Notes: generated by a model from the letters alone, not told the origin. 64,000 nucleotides of DNA from DATELY01 sp035276085 (GCA_035276085.1 DATELY010000262.1:1-64000), one strand, 5' to 3'; positions 28,353-36,727 are shown, numbered from the stretch's first letter. Program-made: numbers and translations.

Positions 28353-28740
28353 ATGAATGAGCGCAACAAGAAGTTCGCGCGCGGGCTGCGACGCAAGTCG
28401 ACCGATGCTGAGAATGTAGTTTGGCGCCACGTGCGCGCGCGGCGGTTAGCCGGTTATAAGTTTCAAACGCCAACATCGATACGTGGTCGACTTTGCTTGT
28501 CTCGAGTGTCGGGTCGTGATCGAGCTCGATGGTGGGCAGCACGCTGCCAGATCATCTGATGTGATTCGTAATGATTGGCTGAAGCGCGAGGGATTCGAAG
28601 TTGTGAGGATCTGGAACAACGACGTGTTCCAGAATTTGAGCGGAGTGCTGGAATACATCCTGCAACGGCTGAATGCCCGAAAACGCGACGACATTCACCA
28701 TGTCGTCCCCTCTCCCGGTTCCGGGAGAGGGACAGGGTGA
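28353..28740 (+). pseudogene. DUF559 endonuclease-like gene, frameshifted
   Basis: A good ribosome-binding site (AAGGAGG, 28341-28347) precedes ATG 28353. The first frame reads NKKFARGLRRKSTDAENVVW and RARRLAGYKF, the normal DUF559 start. At about 28465 the frame breaks; the +1-shifted frame gives KRQHRYVVDFACLECRVVI, ELDGGQHAA, LKREGFEVVRIWNNDVFQN and LSGVLEYILQRLNA, the rest of the domain including the Vsr/restriction-endonuclease-like D..E.DG.QH core. One extra C after GTTT explains the shift; a short PIG segment usual before RYVVDF is also missing. The last in-frame codons run into the palindromic element at 28706. It is inactive unless read by frameshifting. Confidence 0.8.
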
Positions 28741-28829
28741 GGGCTCTTCAGAAGTTCCCTCACCCGCCGCTCCGCGGCGACCTGGCGCGCCACTTCCTCT
28801 GGTCGTCTCCCGGGACCGGGAGAGGTGAA
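28706..28829. repeat. GC-rich paired-palindrome element, copy 2, fused to the DUF559 3' end
   Basis: The left arm (CCCCTCTCCCGGTTCCGGGAG then AGGGACAGGGTGAGGG) and the right arm, ending CTCCCGGGACCGGGAGAGG, are inverted relative to each other. The right arm carries an extra segment between CCCTCACCC and CTCCCGGG. The layout is the same as in the elements at 21315 and 36728 though the palindrome sequence differs. It lies between the DUF559 remnant and the convergent maeB. Confidence 0.8.
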
Positions 28830-28833
28830 GACA

Positions 28834-31146
28834 TTACCGATTCACGTTCGCCCGAGCGACCGTCAACGCGGCCATGTTGACGATGCGTCTGACGGTGGCG
28901 GTCGAGGTGAGGATGTTCACCGGCGCCGCGCAACCCAGCAGCATCGGGCCGATGGCGACGTTGTTTCCCGCGGCGGCCTTCAACAGGTTGTACGCGATGT
29001 TCGCGGCGTCGAGGTCGGGCAGGATCAGCAGGTTCGCCGAGCCGGACAGCGTCGTCTCCGGCAATGCGCCTTTGCGGATGGCCTCGTTCAAGGCGCTGTC
29101 GCCGTGCATCTCGCCATCGATCTCGAGTTGGGGTGCCTGCGCTCGCACCAGCTCCAGCGTGTGCCGCATCTTCACTGCCGACGGCGCATCGCTGGTGCCG
29201 AAATTCGAATGGGACAGCAATGCGATCTTGGGTTGAATGCCGAAGCGGCGCACGACGTGCGCGGCCATGATCGTGATCTCGGCGAGCTGTTCGGCGGTGG
29301 GATCGAGATTCACGTGCGTATCGGCAATGAACACCTGCCGTCCGGGTAGCAGCAAGGCATTCATCGCGGCGTACACGGTTGCGCCAGGCGCACGGCCGAG
29401 CACCTCGTCGATGTAGCGCAGATGCGCGCTGGGCGTGCTGATCGTGCCGCAGATCAACCCGTCGCCTTCGCCCTTACGCAGCAGCATGGCCCCGATCAAG
29501 GTCGTACGCCGACGCATCTCCAGCTTGGCGAACTGCGCCGTCACGCCGTGTCGCGCGCGCAGCTTGCGGTAGTCCTCCCAGTACTCGCGGTACCGGCGAT
29601 CGCTTTCCGGGTTCACGATGGTGAAGTCCACGCCGGCCTTCAGGCGCAGACCGTACTGTTGCAAGCGCGTTTCGATGATCGCCGGACGCCCGACCAGGAT
29701 GGGCCGCGCGATGTGCTCATCGATCAGCACCTGCGCAGCTCGCAGTACGCGCTCCTCCTCGCCTTCCGAAAAGATGATGCGCGATTGAGCCGGCGGAATC
29801 TTGCGCGCGGCATCGAACACGGGCTTCATGAATGTGCCGCTGTGGTAGACGAACTGCAGCAGCTTCTGGGTGTACGCCTCGAAGTCGGCGATGGGCCGCA
29901 TGGCGACGCCACTGTCCATGGCCGCACGTGCGACTGCCGGCGCGATCTTCACGATCAAGCGCGGATCGAACGGCTTCGGAATCAGGTACTCCGGCCCGAA
30001 GCTCAGGTTATCGATACCGTAAGCGCTCGCAACGATGTCGCTCTGCTCCTGCCTTGCGAGACCCGCGATTGCATGCACAGTGGCAATCTCCATCGCACGC
30101 GTGATCGTCTTCGCGCTGACATCGAGCGCGCCGCGAAAGATGTACGGGAAACACAGGACATTGTTGACTTGATTGGGATAGTCGCTGCGACCCGTGGCGA
30201 TGATCGCGTCGGGACGCGCCGCCTTCGCTTCTTCAGGCAGGATCTCCGGCGTCGGATTGGCCAGCGCGAAAATCAGCGGCTGCGCATTCATCCTGGCGAG
30301 CATTGCGGGTTTGAGCACGCCACCTGCCGAGAGTCCCAGGAAGATATCCGCACCTGCGATCACTTCGCTCAACGTGCGTGCACTCGTCGCTTGGGCGAAG
30401 CGCGCCTTGTCGGGGTCCATCAGCTCCGTGCGGCCTTGATAGACGACGCCAGCCAGATCCGTGAGCCAGATGTGTTCGCGCGGCAGCCCCAGATCCACGA
30501 GCAGATCGACGCAGGCGAGCGCAGCGGCACCGGCGCCGCTCACCACGAGCTTCACCTGCTCGATCGGCTTGCGCACCACCTGCAATCCATTGAGAACGGC
30601 AGCACCCACGATGATGGCCGTGCCGTGCTGATCGTCATGGAACACGGGGATCTGCAGGCGCGCGCGCAACTTGCGCTCGATCTCGAAGCACTCCGGCGCT
30701 TTGATGTCCTCCAGATTGATACCGCCGAAGGTCGGCTCGAGCGCAGCGATGATGTCGACGAGGCGCTCCGGATCGCGCTCGTTCACTTCGATGTCGAACA
30801 CATCGATGCCGGCAAACTTCTTGAACAGCACTGCCTTGCCTTCCATCACCGGCTTGGCAGCAAGCGCGCCGATGGCACCCAGCCCCAACACCGCTGTGCC
30901 GTTCGTGATCACAGCAACGAGGTTGCCGCGTGCCGTGTAGCGCAGCGCATTGAGCGGATCGCTCACGATCTCTTCGCACGCCGCGGCGACGCCCGGCGAG
31001 TACGCAAGCGCCAGGTCACGCTGGTTCGTGATCTGCTTGGTCGCCGTGACGGAGAGTTTCCCGGGCGTCGGCAGTTCGTGGTAGTCGAGCGCCGCCTGGC
31101 GCAGGTTTTCGCGGGCGCTGGTGGATGTGGAGCTGTCCTGACTCAT
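28834..31146 (-). CDS. maeB: NADP-dependent malic enzyme with phosphotransacetylase domain
   Basis: A 770-residue MaeB-type enzyme from ATG 31146. Residues 20-430 are the malic enzyme part (ALAYSPGVAAACEEI, VFHDDQHGTAIIVGAAVLNGL, LVVSGAGAAALACVDLL, ANPTPEI). Residues 440-765 are a phosphotransacetylase-like domain (IIFSEGEEERVLRAAQVL, LLSHSNFGTSDAPSAVKM, PDLDAANIAYNL), which in this family regulates the enzyme through acetyl-CoA rather than catalysing. It decarboxylates malate to pyruvate with NADPH formation. It is a single gene, convergent with the DUF559 remnant. Confidence 0.95.
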   Translation of the reverse strand: MSQDSSTSTSARENLRQAALDYHELPTPGKLSVTATKQITNQRDLALAYSPGVAAACEEIVSDPLNALRYTARGNLVAVITNGTAVLGLGAIGALAAKPVMEGKAVLFKKFAGIDVFDIEVNERDPERLVDIIAALEPTFGGINLEDIKAPECFEIERKLRARLQIPVFHDDQHGTAIIVGAAVLNGLQVVRKPIEQVKLVVSGAGAAALACVDLLVDLGLPREHIWLTDLAGVVYQGRTELMDPDKARFAQATSARTLSEVIAGADIFLGLSAGGVLKPAMLARMNAQPLIFALANPTPEILPEEAKAARPDAIIATGRSDYPNQVNNVLCFPYIFRGALDVSAKTITRAMEIATVHAIAGLARQEQSDIVASAYGIDNLSFGPEYLIPKPFDPRLIVKIAPAVARAAMDSGVAMRPIADFEAYTQKLLQFVYHSGTFMKPVFDAARKIPPAQSRIIFSEGEEERVLRAAQVLIDEHIARPILVGRPAIIETRLQQYGLRLKAGVDFTIVNPESDRRYREYWEDYRKLRARHGVTAQFAKLEMRRRTTLIGAMLLRKGEGDGLICGTISTPSAHLRYIDEVLGRAPGATVYAAMNALLLPGRQVFIADTHVNLDPTAEQLAEITIMAAHVVRRFGIQPKIALLSHSNFGTSDAPSAVKMRHTLELVRAQAPQLEIDGEMHGDSALNEAIRKGALPETTLSGSANLLILPDLDAANIAYNLLKAAAGNNVAIGPMLLGCAAPVNILTSTATVRRIVNMAALTVARANVNR

Positions 31147-31217
31147 GAGCGGATTCGGCAGGGTACGGAGGGGGCGCAAGTGTAAGGGAGATCGCCGCCG
31201 TTCCGTTCGACCGAACG

Positions 31218-32555
31218 CTAAAGCAGCGCCTCTGCCCCCACCCAGACGCGATTGCGCCGATAGTCGAAGTCGGTCAGCTTCGCTGCGTTCTTTGCGTAAT
31301 CGTAACGGGCGCTCAGTCGCCACGCAGGGCTCAATTGTTTTTTCAGCGCGATGCCCGCCTCGAAGCGGTCCTCATGACCCTGCGTGCTGAGTTTGTAATC
31401 GCTGAACCGCTGCGCAGCGTCGAGCGCCATCCACCAGCCACGCGCAAGATCGCGCTCACCGACCACACTCACCTTGTGTTGCCGCATCGACAGCGTCTCA
31501 TCGCTGTAGGAGTTGGTCTCGAAGTCATACTGCAAGCCGAGCTGCCATGACCCCACTGCACGTTGCGCTCGGGCTTGTGCATCGTGTCGCGTGCCATCCA
31601 AGCCGTTGAACTCGTTCAATCCATCGACATCGGTGTAGCGATAGCGCAGCCGCAGCGACCACTGCTCGGACAGATCGACAAGGCCCTGCACGCCGAACAG
31701 CAGCTGATTCTCGAAACCCGTGCCGTCGAGCTGTGTGTGACTGAGCTCGATTGAAGCCTCGTTCGTCCATCCTGAGTAATCGAACCGATAGTGCGCGCCA
31801 CCCTGCGCGACGAGCTGATCGAATTCATTCAGGGACTCGTACTGGGTCGCGAACACGCCCGCATCGAGACGCCAGGCTCGATCCAAAGGACCGCTGACGG
31901 CGAGCGTGATCTCGGTGAACTCATCGGCGGTATCGCTGACGCCCAGCACGTCGTTGTCATGGACGAGCGCGACATTGTCGTCGTACCCGAGTCCAGCAGC
32001 GCCATAGGCTACCCAGTTGCGTTCCACGGTGGGGCTCGGCAGCTGCGCGAGCTGCGCCGCGGCCAGCGCGCGTAAACGCTCATCGGCGGCTTCTACTTGC
32101 GCGCGCGCGAACCAACCTCGCGCCGCAGCAGCGCGCTTGCGCTGCAATTCGACCAGCCCGAGATTGTAGTGAGCGAGCGCCGCCATCGAAGGCGTGTGGG
32201 CGACCTCCTCGAATTCGGTGACGGCCCGTTCGTAATGGCCGAGCCGATAGGCAAGAACTCCAACATTGAAGTGAATGGCGGGACCCGACATGCCGGCGGC
32301 GATAGCTGCATCGAACGCTTCGAACGCTGCCCTGTAGTCCTGCGCCTCATAGGCGCGTCGACCGGCTTGAAAGTGCTGCTGTGCCAGATCCGATTGGGCG
32401 ACGGCAACACTACTCAGCAATACCGCCGCGAGCGCAAGACACAGGCGGCTAAGGACGTGCGGGCGGGTTGGGGCGCGGGTTTTCGGGCTTCGGTGGATTG
32501 CGCCGATGCTCCTCAGCCATCGATCGACCGGCTTGCTCGCGTTGCTGCGAGGCAT
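31218..32555 (-). CDS. TPR-containing outer-membrane beta-barrel protein
   Basis: About 445 residues if the ATG at 32555 is used. An unusually long leader ends in a hydrophobic core (LSRLCLALAAVLLSSVAVAQ), so a signal peptide is likely. Residues 60-180 hold TPR repeats (LAQQHFQAGRRAYEAQDYRAA, AIHFNVGVLAYRLGHYERAV, ALAHYNLGLVELQRKRAA). The C-terminal 270 residues show alternating strands ending YRRNRVWVGAEALL, an outer-membrane barrel as in surface lipoprotein assembly modifiers. It overlaps the preceding gene by about 100 nt and ends the ECF sigma operon, so it is probably part of an envelope-stress or surface-assembly response. The exact start is uncertain. Confidence 0.75.
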   Translation of the reverse strand: MPRSNASKPVDRWLRSIGAIHRSPKTRAPTRPHVLSRLCLALAAVLLSSVAVAQSDLAQQHFQAGRRAYEAQDYRAAFEAFDAAIAAGMSGPAIHFNVGVLAYRLGHYERAVTEFEEVAHTPSMAALAHYNLGLVELQRKRAAAARGWFARAQVEAADERLRALAAAQLAQLPSPTVERNWVAYGAAGLGYDDNVALVHDNDVLGVSDTADEFTEITLAVSGPLDRAWRLDAGVFATQYESLNEFDQLVAQGGAHYRFDYSGWTNEASIELSHTQLDGTGFENQLLFGVQGLVDLSEQWSLRLRYRYTDVDGLNEFNGLDGTRHDAQARAQRAVGSWQLGLQYDFETNSYSDETLSMRQHKVSVVGERDLARGWWMALDAAQRFSDYKLSTQGHEDRFEAGIALKKQLSPAWRLSARYDYAKNAAKLTDFDYRRNRVWVGAEALL

Positions 32556-32913
32556 CCTGACCGCGTTCCTTCGCGCGCTCGGATAGGTTGCTGTCGAGCT
32601 CTCGGGCTGCAGCGGCTCGCGCCTGACCCTTGGCCGCTGCAGCGGCAGGTTTCTGTCCCGCCTGACTCTTTGCAGTGGTTGCACGAGCAGGCAGTGGAAT
32701 CTTGCGAACAACTTCGTCGGGCAGCTTGGCATCCGGATCCACGATGATCTGCATCGTCACGTCGAGATCGTCGCGCGCAGGTGCGGGCTGCTCTTGCGCC
32801 ATCACTCCCTGAGCCGCGCAACTCAGCACTGCCGCCATCGCGAAACGCTTGCAGGCGCGCATGATCGTGGGCGCCCGAGGGGATGGCAAGAGTAGGGTTT
32901 GGATTGCGCTCAT
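32449..32913 (-). CDS. Small exported Ala/Pro/Arg-rich protein
   Basis: 154 residues from ATG 32913, which overlaps the upstream stop (ATGA); a second start at 32862 would leave a more usual leader. A signal peptide is visible (ACKRFAMAAVLSCAAQGVMA). The mature part is charged and low-complexity: LDVTMQIIVDPDAKLPDEVV, then Lys/Ala/Gln-rich and Arg/Glu-rich stretches, ending RNPPKPENPRPNPPARP. No known domain. It lies within the sigma factor operon between the membrane anti-sigma-like protein and the TPR barrel protein, so it is probably a periplasmic partner. Confidence 0.7.
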   Translation of the reverse strand: MSAIQTLLLPSPRAPTIMRACKRFAMAAVLSCAAQGVMAQEQPAPARDDLDVTMQIIVDPDAKLPDEVVRKIPLPARATTAKSQAGQKPAAAAAKGQARAAAARELDSNLSERAKERGQDASQQREQAGRSMAEEHRRNPPKPENPRPNPPARP

Positions 32914-33461
32914 GACCGCGTGGCGTCGGGTAGTACCGTGATGTCGATCGCTACGCGGCGCGTGCGGCCTTCGTGCTCGATCACCGCCACGAGCTGGCCG
33001 TTACCCGTCGCCCGCGCAGCAACGGGCAATGTCAGCAGATTACTGCCTCGGTCGAGATCCGTCTGCCAATCGATGGCACGCTCGTCGTCCAGGCCGGAGA
33101 GCACGACACTGCCGCTCGCCACGATGTGGATCGTGGCATCTTGCAGCTCGCGCTCCGAATCGATGAGCACATCGATGTCGCGCGTTTCATTGAGCGCCAG
33201 CGCCAATACCGCTTTCGCCGGCCGAACATCCGCGTCAGGGCGTACGAGCATGAGCACGATGGCGGCCGCGAATGCGCCTCCCAGTGCGGCGCCCGCCCAT
33301 GTTTCCCACTGCAGCAGAAACGATCGCCTCTCGCCTCGGGCAGCAGGCTGCTCGGGGTGAGCGACCGCTCGCGCCAGCGCACGATCGACGAACCCGGGCC
33401 GCGGCTCGGGCACGGGCAGGCGCTTCAGTGCTGCGGTCAGAGTGTCGGGTTTGCTATTCAC
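32910..33461 (-). CDS. Probable membrane-anchored anti-sigma factor
   Basis: 183 residues if the GTG at 33461 is the start; the frame is open further upstream but lacks coding character. Residues 1-50 form a short cytosolic part (LTAALKRLPVPEPRPGFVDR), followed by one membrane segment (WAGAALGGAFAAAIVLMLV) and a periplasmic domain rich in beta strands (DIDVLIDSERELQDATIHI, LTLPVAARATGNGQLVAVIE). The topology and its position directly after an ECF sigma gene identify it as the likely anti-sigma factor; no ZAS zinc motif is present, so it belongs to another class. The function is inferred from context. Confidence 0.7.
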   Translation of the reverse strand: MNSKPDTLTAALKRLPVPEPRPGFVDRALARAVAHPEQPAARGERRSFLLQWETWAGAALGGAFAAAIVLMLVRPDADVRPAKAVLALALNETRDIDVLIDSERELQDATIHIVASGSVVLSGLDDERAIDWQTDLDRGSNLLTLPVAARATGNGQLVAVIEHEGRTRRVAIDITVLPDATRS

Positions 33462-33489
33462 GCTCGAAGCTTTACGTTGGCTCTCATGG

Positions 33490-34083
33490 TCACACACGTT
33501 CCGGGCGCGCGGAACGTTCCTCCGACAGCAGCTCGCGCAATCGGGCACGCGCGCGGTGCAAGCGCGACTTCAGCGTGCCGATCGGCACCTCCAGCATCTG
33601 CGCCACCTCGGGCAAGCTGTAGTCCTCGATGTCGTGCATCGACAGCACGACGCGATGCTCCTCGCTCAGCAGCGGCCAAACCGCCAGCACGCGCTCCTGT
33701 GTGAGCTGTTGCTCGGTCAGCTCCTGCGGCCCGTAGCCCGGGTCCACCAGTCCGCTGTCTTCCTCGGCCCCGTCGTCCGCGACGTCGAGGCCGAACTGCA
33801 CCGGCGAGCTGCGCTCGCGCCGTAGCTGATCGACGAACAGGCGATACATCACTCGCATTGCCCAGGGTCGCATCTGTTCCAACGTGCGCAGCTCAGCCAG
33901 CCTGGGATAGAGCCGGACGAGGAGGTCCTGCACCAGATCTTCCGCGCGCTCGACACTGCCCGTCCAGCGATAGGCGGAACGGTACAGCGCAGCCACATGG
34001 GGCCGCATGAGCCGATCGAACTCAGCCGCCGGAGAAGTCCCCTGTGAGCGAGTGAGCGGCGGGAACCATTTCATGCGGGGCAT
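33490..34083 (-). CDS. ECF RNA polymerase sigma factor
   Basis: A 197-residue sigma-70 family protein. Region 2 (HVAALYRSAYRWTGSVERAEDLVQDLLVRLY, given here only by its ends H28-Y58) contains the core-binding and -10 recognising helices. Region 4 (LSEEHRVVLSMHDIEDYS, LPEVAQMLEVPIGTLKSRL) is a helix-turn-helix for the -35 element. The start ATG 34083 lies about one base after the predicted transcript start of the GGAACC-type promoter at 34091-34118, so the message may be leaderless and self-activated. It is followed by the anti-sigma-like gene 28 bp downstream. Confidence 0.93.
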   Translation of the reverse strand: MPRMKWFPPLTRSQGTSPAAEFDRLMRPHVAALYRSAYRWTGSVERAEDLVQDLLVRLYPRLAELRTLEQMRPWAMRVMYRLFVDQLRRERSSPVQFGLDVADDGAEEDSGLVDPGYGPQELTEQQLTQERVLAVWPLLSEEHRVVLSMHDIEDYSLPEVAQMLEVPIGTLKSRLHRARARLRELLSEERSARPERV

Positions 34084-34090
34084 TACAGCT

Positions 34091-34118
34091 CACACGAAGG
34101 GACCAGGAAAAGGGTTCC
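34091..34118 (-). promoter_or_regulatory. ECF-type promoter for the sigma factor operon
   Basis: On the minus strand, GGAACC (34118-34113), 16 bp, then CGTGTG (34096-34091). The same spacing and motifs occur on the plus strand at 34133-34160. Transcription would begin at about 34084, next to the sigma factor ATG. Confidence 0.65.
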
Positions 34119-34132
34119 CGCTGTGTCATGGG

Positions 34133-34160
34133 GGAACCCTTTGGACGCCAGCCTCGTGTC
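34133..34160 (+). promoter_or_regulatory. ECF-type promoter for the DUF4382 lipoprotein gene
   Basis: GGAACC (34133-34138), 16 bp, CGTGTC (34155-34160). It mirrors the minus-strand promoter; the two -35 elements form an 11-bp perfect inverted repeat AAAGGGTTCCC/GGGAACCCTTT (34109-34119, 34132-34142). The leader to ATG 34225 would be about 58 nt. Confidence 0.65.
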
Positions 34161-34224
34161 TTCTCTCGAAGCGAGCCGGAGCCACGCGGGGCGGCAGTGC
34201 TCGCGCCAACAGGAGAATTCTCGA

Positions 34225-35157
34225 ATGCGTTATTCCATGCGGAACACGATCTGCAGCCTGGCGATGGTGGGCCTGACAGCCTGCGGTGGCGGTGGCGGTG
34301 GCGGCGACTCGACCGGCACGATGAGCCTGTCGATCACGGATGCGCCCGTCGACGATGCCAGCAGCGTGGTGGTGCAGTTCAGCGGCATCGCCTTCAAGCG
34401 AGCAGGCTCTGCAGCGGAGACCGTACAAAACCTGTCCCCCTCGCCGCGACAACTCGACCTCCTGGCGTACCAGGAAGGGCGCGCCGCACTGCTGCTCGAC
34501 GATGTCACGCTACCGGCGGGCAATTACGAATGGATCCGCTTGATCGTCGACAACCAGCCCAATGTGCGCGATTCCTATCTCACGCTGAAGACGGGCGAGG
34601 AGTGCGAGCTGCGAGTGCCGAGCGGTGCGGAATCCGGGTTGAAGCTCAATCGCGGCTTCACGCTCCCAGCGAACGGCAGCGCCGCGCTCACGATCGATTT
34701 CGACTTGCGCAAGTCCGTGCATGCACCGCCGGGTCAGCACGGCTCGACGGAGTCCTGCACACAGGGCTACCTGATGCGTCCCACCCTGCGCGTCGTTGAT
34801 GACGCCGATGTCGGCGCGATCACCGGCACAGTGGATACCGCGTTGGTGACCGCTGAGTGCCTGCCGAAGGTCTACGTATTCGCGGGTGCCGGCGTCGTGC
34901 CCGACGATCTGGAAGAGGCAGGTCCCACGCCGGATCAGGACCCACTCACCGTCGCGAGCGTCGGGATGGCTGATGGCAGTACCGAATACCGTTACCACGC
35001 GGCGTTCCTGCCGCCCGGCAACTACACCGTCGCCTTTACCTGCAGCGACGACGACACCACTGCCGATGACTCGCTCATCTTCTCGACACCCCAGGAGACC
35101 ACCGTGCAGGCCAATCTCATCAGCACGGTGAACTTCGTCGCGCCCCCTGCGCCGTAG
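34225..35157 (+). CDS. DUF4382 lipoprotein
   Basis: A 310-residue protein from ATG 34225 (AGGAG at 34211-34215). The leader ends in a lipobox (AMVGLTAC), followed by a poly-Gly linker, so it is a lipoprotein. Residues 30-175 match DUF4382 (TMSLSITDAPVDDASSVVV, LDLLAYQEGRAALLLDD, LPAGNYEWIRLIVD). The C-terminal part is a second beta-rich domain (FLPPGNYTVAFTCSDDD). Proteins of this type are surface or periplasmic, with no known catalytic role. It is transcribed away from the ECF sigma operon from a matching promoter, so it is probably part of the same regulon. Confidence 0.85.
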   Translation: MRYSMRNTICSLAMVGLTACGGGGGGGDSTGTMSLSITDAPVDDASSVVVQFSGIAFKRAGSAAETVQNLSPSPRQLDLLAYQEGRAALLLDDVTLPAGNYEWIRLIVDNQPNVRDSYLTLKTGEECELRVPSGAESGLKLNRGFTLPANGSAALTIDFDLRKSVHAPPGQHGSTESCTQGYLMRPTLRVVDDADVGAITGTVDTALVTAECLPKVYVFAGAGVVPDDLEEAGPTPDQDPLTVASVGMADGSTEYRYHAAFLPPGNYTVAFTCSDDDTTADDSLIFSTPQETTVQANLISTVNFVAPPAP

Positions 35158-35165
35158 CGGTTCCG

Positions 35166-35244
35166 GCTAGCTGGTCGGCTGCTCGTCGGTCGGAACGGGT
35201 TCTCCCACTCGCTCCCCGGTCGGCGAGCATGCAGGCCAGCTAGC
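35166..35244. repeat. Octad-type inverted element, copy 1
   Basis: The ends GCTAGCTGG (35166-35174) and CCAGCTAGC (35236-35244) are perfect inverted copies. Inside, GTCGGCTG and CGGTCGG/CCGGTCGG-type units continue the pattern less regularly. It starts 8 bp after the lipoprotein stop. Confidence 0.65.
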
Positions 35245-35277
35245 ACCCTGTAACGACTGAATCGATACAAGGCTTGC

Positions 35278-35360
35278 GCGTGCTGGCTTGCTGGTCGGCT
35301 GGCCGGAAGCCCTGGCAGAACCTTCTGGCCAACAAGCCAGCTCGCCAGCCGGCCGCTCAC
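35278..35360. repeat. Octad-type inverted element, copy 2
   Basis: The left arm consists of 8-nt units GCGTGCTG, GCTTGCTG, GTCGGCTG, GCCGGAAG (35278-35309). The right arm reads CTTCTGGC, CAACAAGC, CAGCTCGC, CAGCCGGC (35322-35353), the inverted counterpart. It lies between the convergent lipoprotein and pbpG genes. Confidence 0.8.
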
Positions 35361-35418
35361 GCAGACAGTCCACAATCAGGTGTTACAGGACGCTAGTCTG
35401 ATCGCCCCTGCCTTCCTC

Positions 35419-36351
35419 TCAACGATTGTTCGCCAGCCGCGTCGGTGAGTTCGCTTCCATCCACTTGCGAATGCGGCTCGCATCCGCCACGCGGGTGTAC
35501 TTGCCGGCGGAGTTGAGCAGGACCATGACCACCGGCCGGTCCTTGATGGTGGATTTCATGACCAGGCAGCGCCCGGCATCGGCGGTGTAGCCCGTCTTCT
35601 GTACGGTGATGTCCCAGTTCGGCTTCGAGACGAGGGAGTTGGTGTTGCGGAATTGGATCAACTGCTTGCCGACCTTCACCGTGTAGCGCTCGTCGGTCGA
35701 AAAACGGCGGATATCGGGATCGCGCGAGGCGGCAATCACGAGCTTGGCGAGGTCGGAGGCGCTGGACACGTTGAGGCTGGAGAGGCCGGTTGGATCCGCG
35801 AAGCGCGTGTTCATCATGTCCAGCGACTTCGCCTTGATGTTCATCGTGCGGATGAATTCCTTCGCCCCGCCCGGATAGTTGCGGCCCAGCGCATGCGCGG
35901 CCCGGTTCTCCGAGGACATCAGCGCGAGATGCAGCAGGTCGCCTCGAGTGAGCTTGGTGCCGAATCCCAGCCGCGAGGTCGAGCCGTGTTCGGTGTCACG
36001 ATCGTCACGTGTGATCTGCAGGACCTCGTCGAGGGGCTGCTGTGCATCCAGCACCACGAGCGCCGTCATCAGCTTGGTGATGGATGCGATCGGCACGACC
36101 TGGTCGGCCCGCCTGGAATAGACCACCGAACCATCGCTTTCGTCGAAGACGAGCACGGCGCTGGAGCGGACATCCGGGCGGCTGCTATTGAGCCTGGCTC
36201 CGTGACTCCTGGCAGCGTGCCTGGTGGAGGCGACGAGCGTGCGTTGCTCGGCCGTGGGCGTCCGATCGATGGCAGGGTTTGCCTGAGACGTGAGCTGAAA
36301 CGCGAGCGCCGGCAACAGCCATAACCAGCGTCGCTTGTGAAACGTATGCAT
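35419..36351 (-). CDS. pbpG: D-alanyl-D-alanine endopeptidase (PBP7 type)
   Basis: A 310-residue penicillin-binding protein of the S11 family. The signal peptide is MHTFHKRRWLWLLPALAF with cleavage near QA. The three active-site motifs are present: SxxK in PIASITKLMTALV, SxN in LMSSENRAAH and KTG in TVQKTGYTADAG. It cleaves DD-crosslinks in peptidoglycan in the periplasm. The length matches PBP7 rather than PBP5, and the C-terminal anchoring helix of PBP5 is absent. ATG 36351 is the start. It is a single gene. Confidence 0.93.
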   Translation of the reverse strand: MHTFHKRRWLWLLPALAFQLTSQANPAIDRTPTAEQRTLVASTRHAARSHGARLNSSRPDVRSSAVLVFDESDGSVVYSRRADQVVPIASITKLMTALVVLDAQQPLDEVLQITRDDRDTEHGSTSRLGFGTKLTRGDLLHLALMSSENRAAHALGRNYPGGAKEFIRTMNIKAKSLDMMNTRFADPTGLSSLNVSSASDLAKLVIAASRDPDIRRFSTDERYTVKVGKQLIQFRNTNSLVSKPNWDITVQKTGYTADAGRCLVMKSTIKDRPVVMVLLNSAGKYTRVADASRIRKWMEANSPTRLANNR

Positions 36352-36608
36352 TCCCCAGTGTTCCGTTGATTGTTGCTTTGCCAGGTGCGTTTGCCGTCAG
36401 GAATCTACAGGCTAACTGTGCGATTGAAAATCCAAAGCGCGCGGCCACGACGTAGCAGCGCTGAACAACAGTAGCGTAGCGACACTCGCATCTCTGTGAG
36501 CCGTTCCCTGTTTCGTCGTTAGCCGCAGTGATGAAGAGCGCCGGATTTGTCAGAGCGCTGAGGCATGTGCCAGCGCTAGTGACGTGTAACAGGCACGATC
36601 ACAAGAGG

Positions 36609-36683
36609 GCTTGCTAGCGAGCTGGCTTGCTGGCCAGAAGGTTCTGTCCGGCTTCTGGCCAGCCGACCAGCAAGCTAGCAAGC
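36609..36683. repeat. Octad-type inverted element, copy 3
   Basis: The left arm is GCTTGCTA, GCGAGCTG, GCTTGCTG, GCCAGAAG (36609-36640). The right arm is CTTCTGGC, CAGCCGAC, CAGCAAGC, TAGCAAGC (36652-36683). It is the cleanest of the three copies: four 8-nt units per arm, converging on a GGCCAGAAGG/CCGGCTTCTGGCC core. Confidence 0.85.
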
Positions 36684-36727
36684 GCAACACCACGATCTCA
36701 CAACGATGGAAACCAGACTGCGTTACG

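Noticed and set aside
34109..34142. The 11-bp inverted repeat as a terminator hairpin.
   Set aside because: It lies between divergent genes with no T-run, and the two halves are better explained as two ECF -35 elements.
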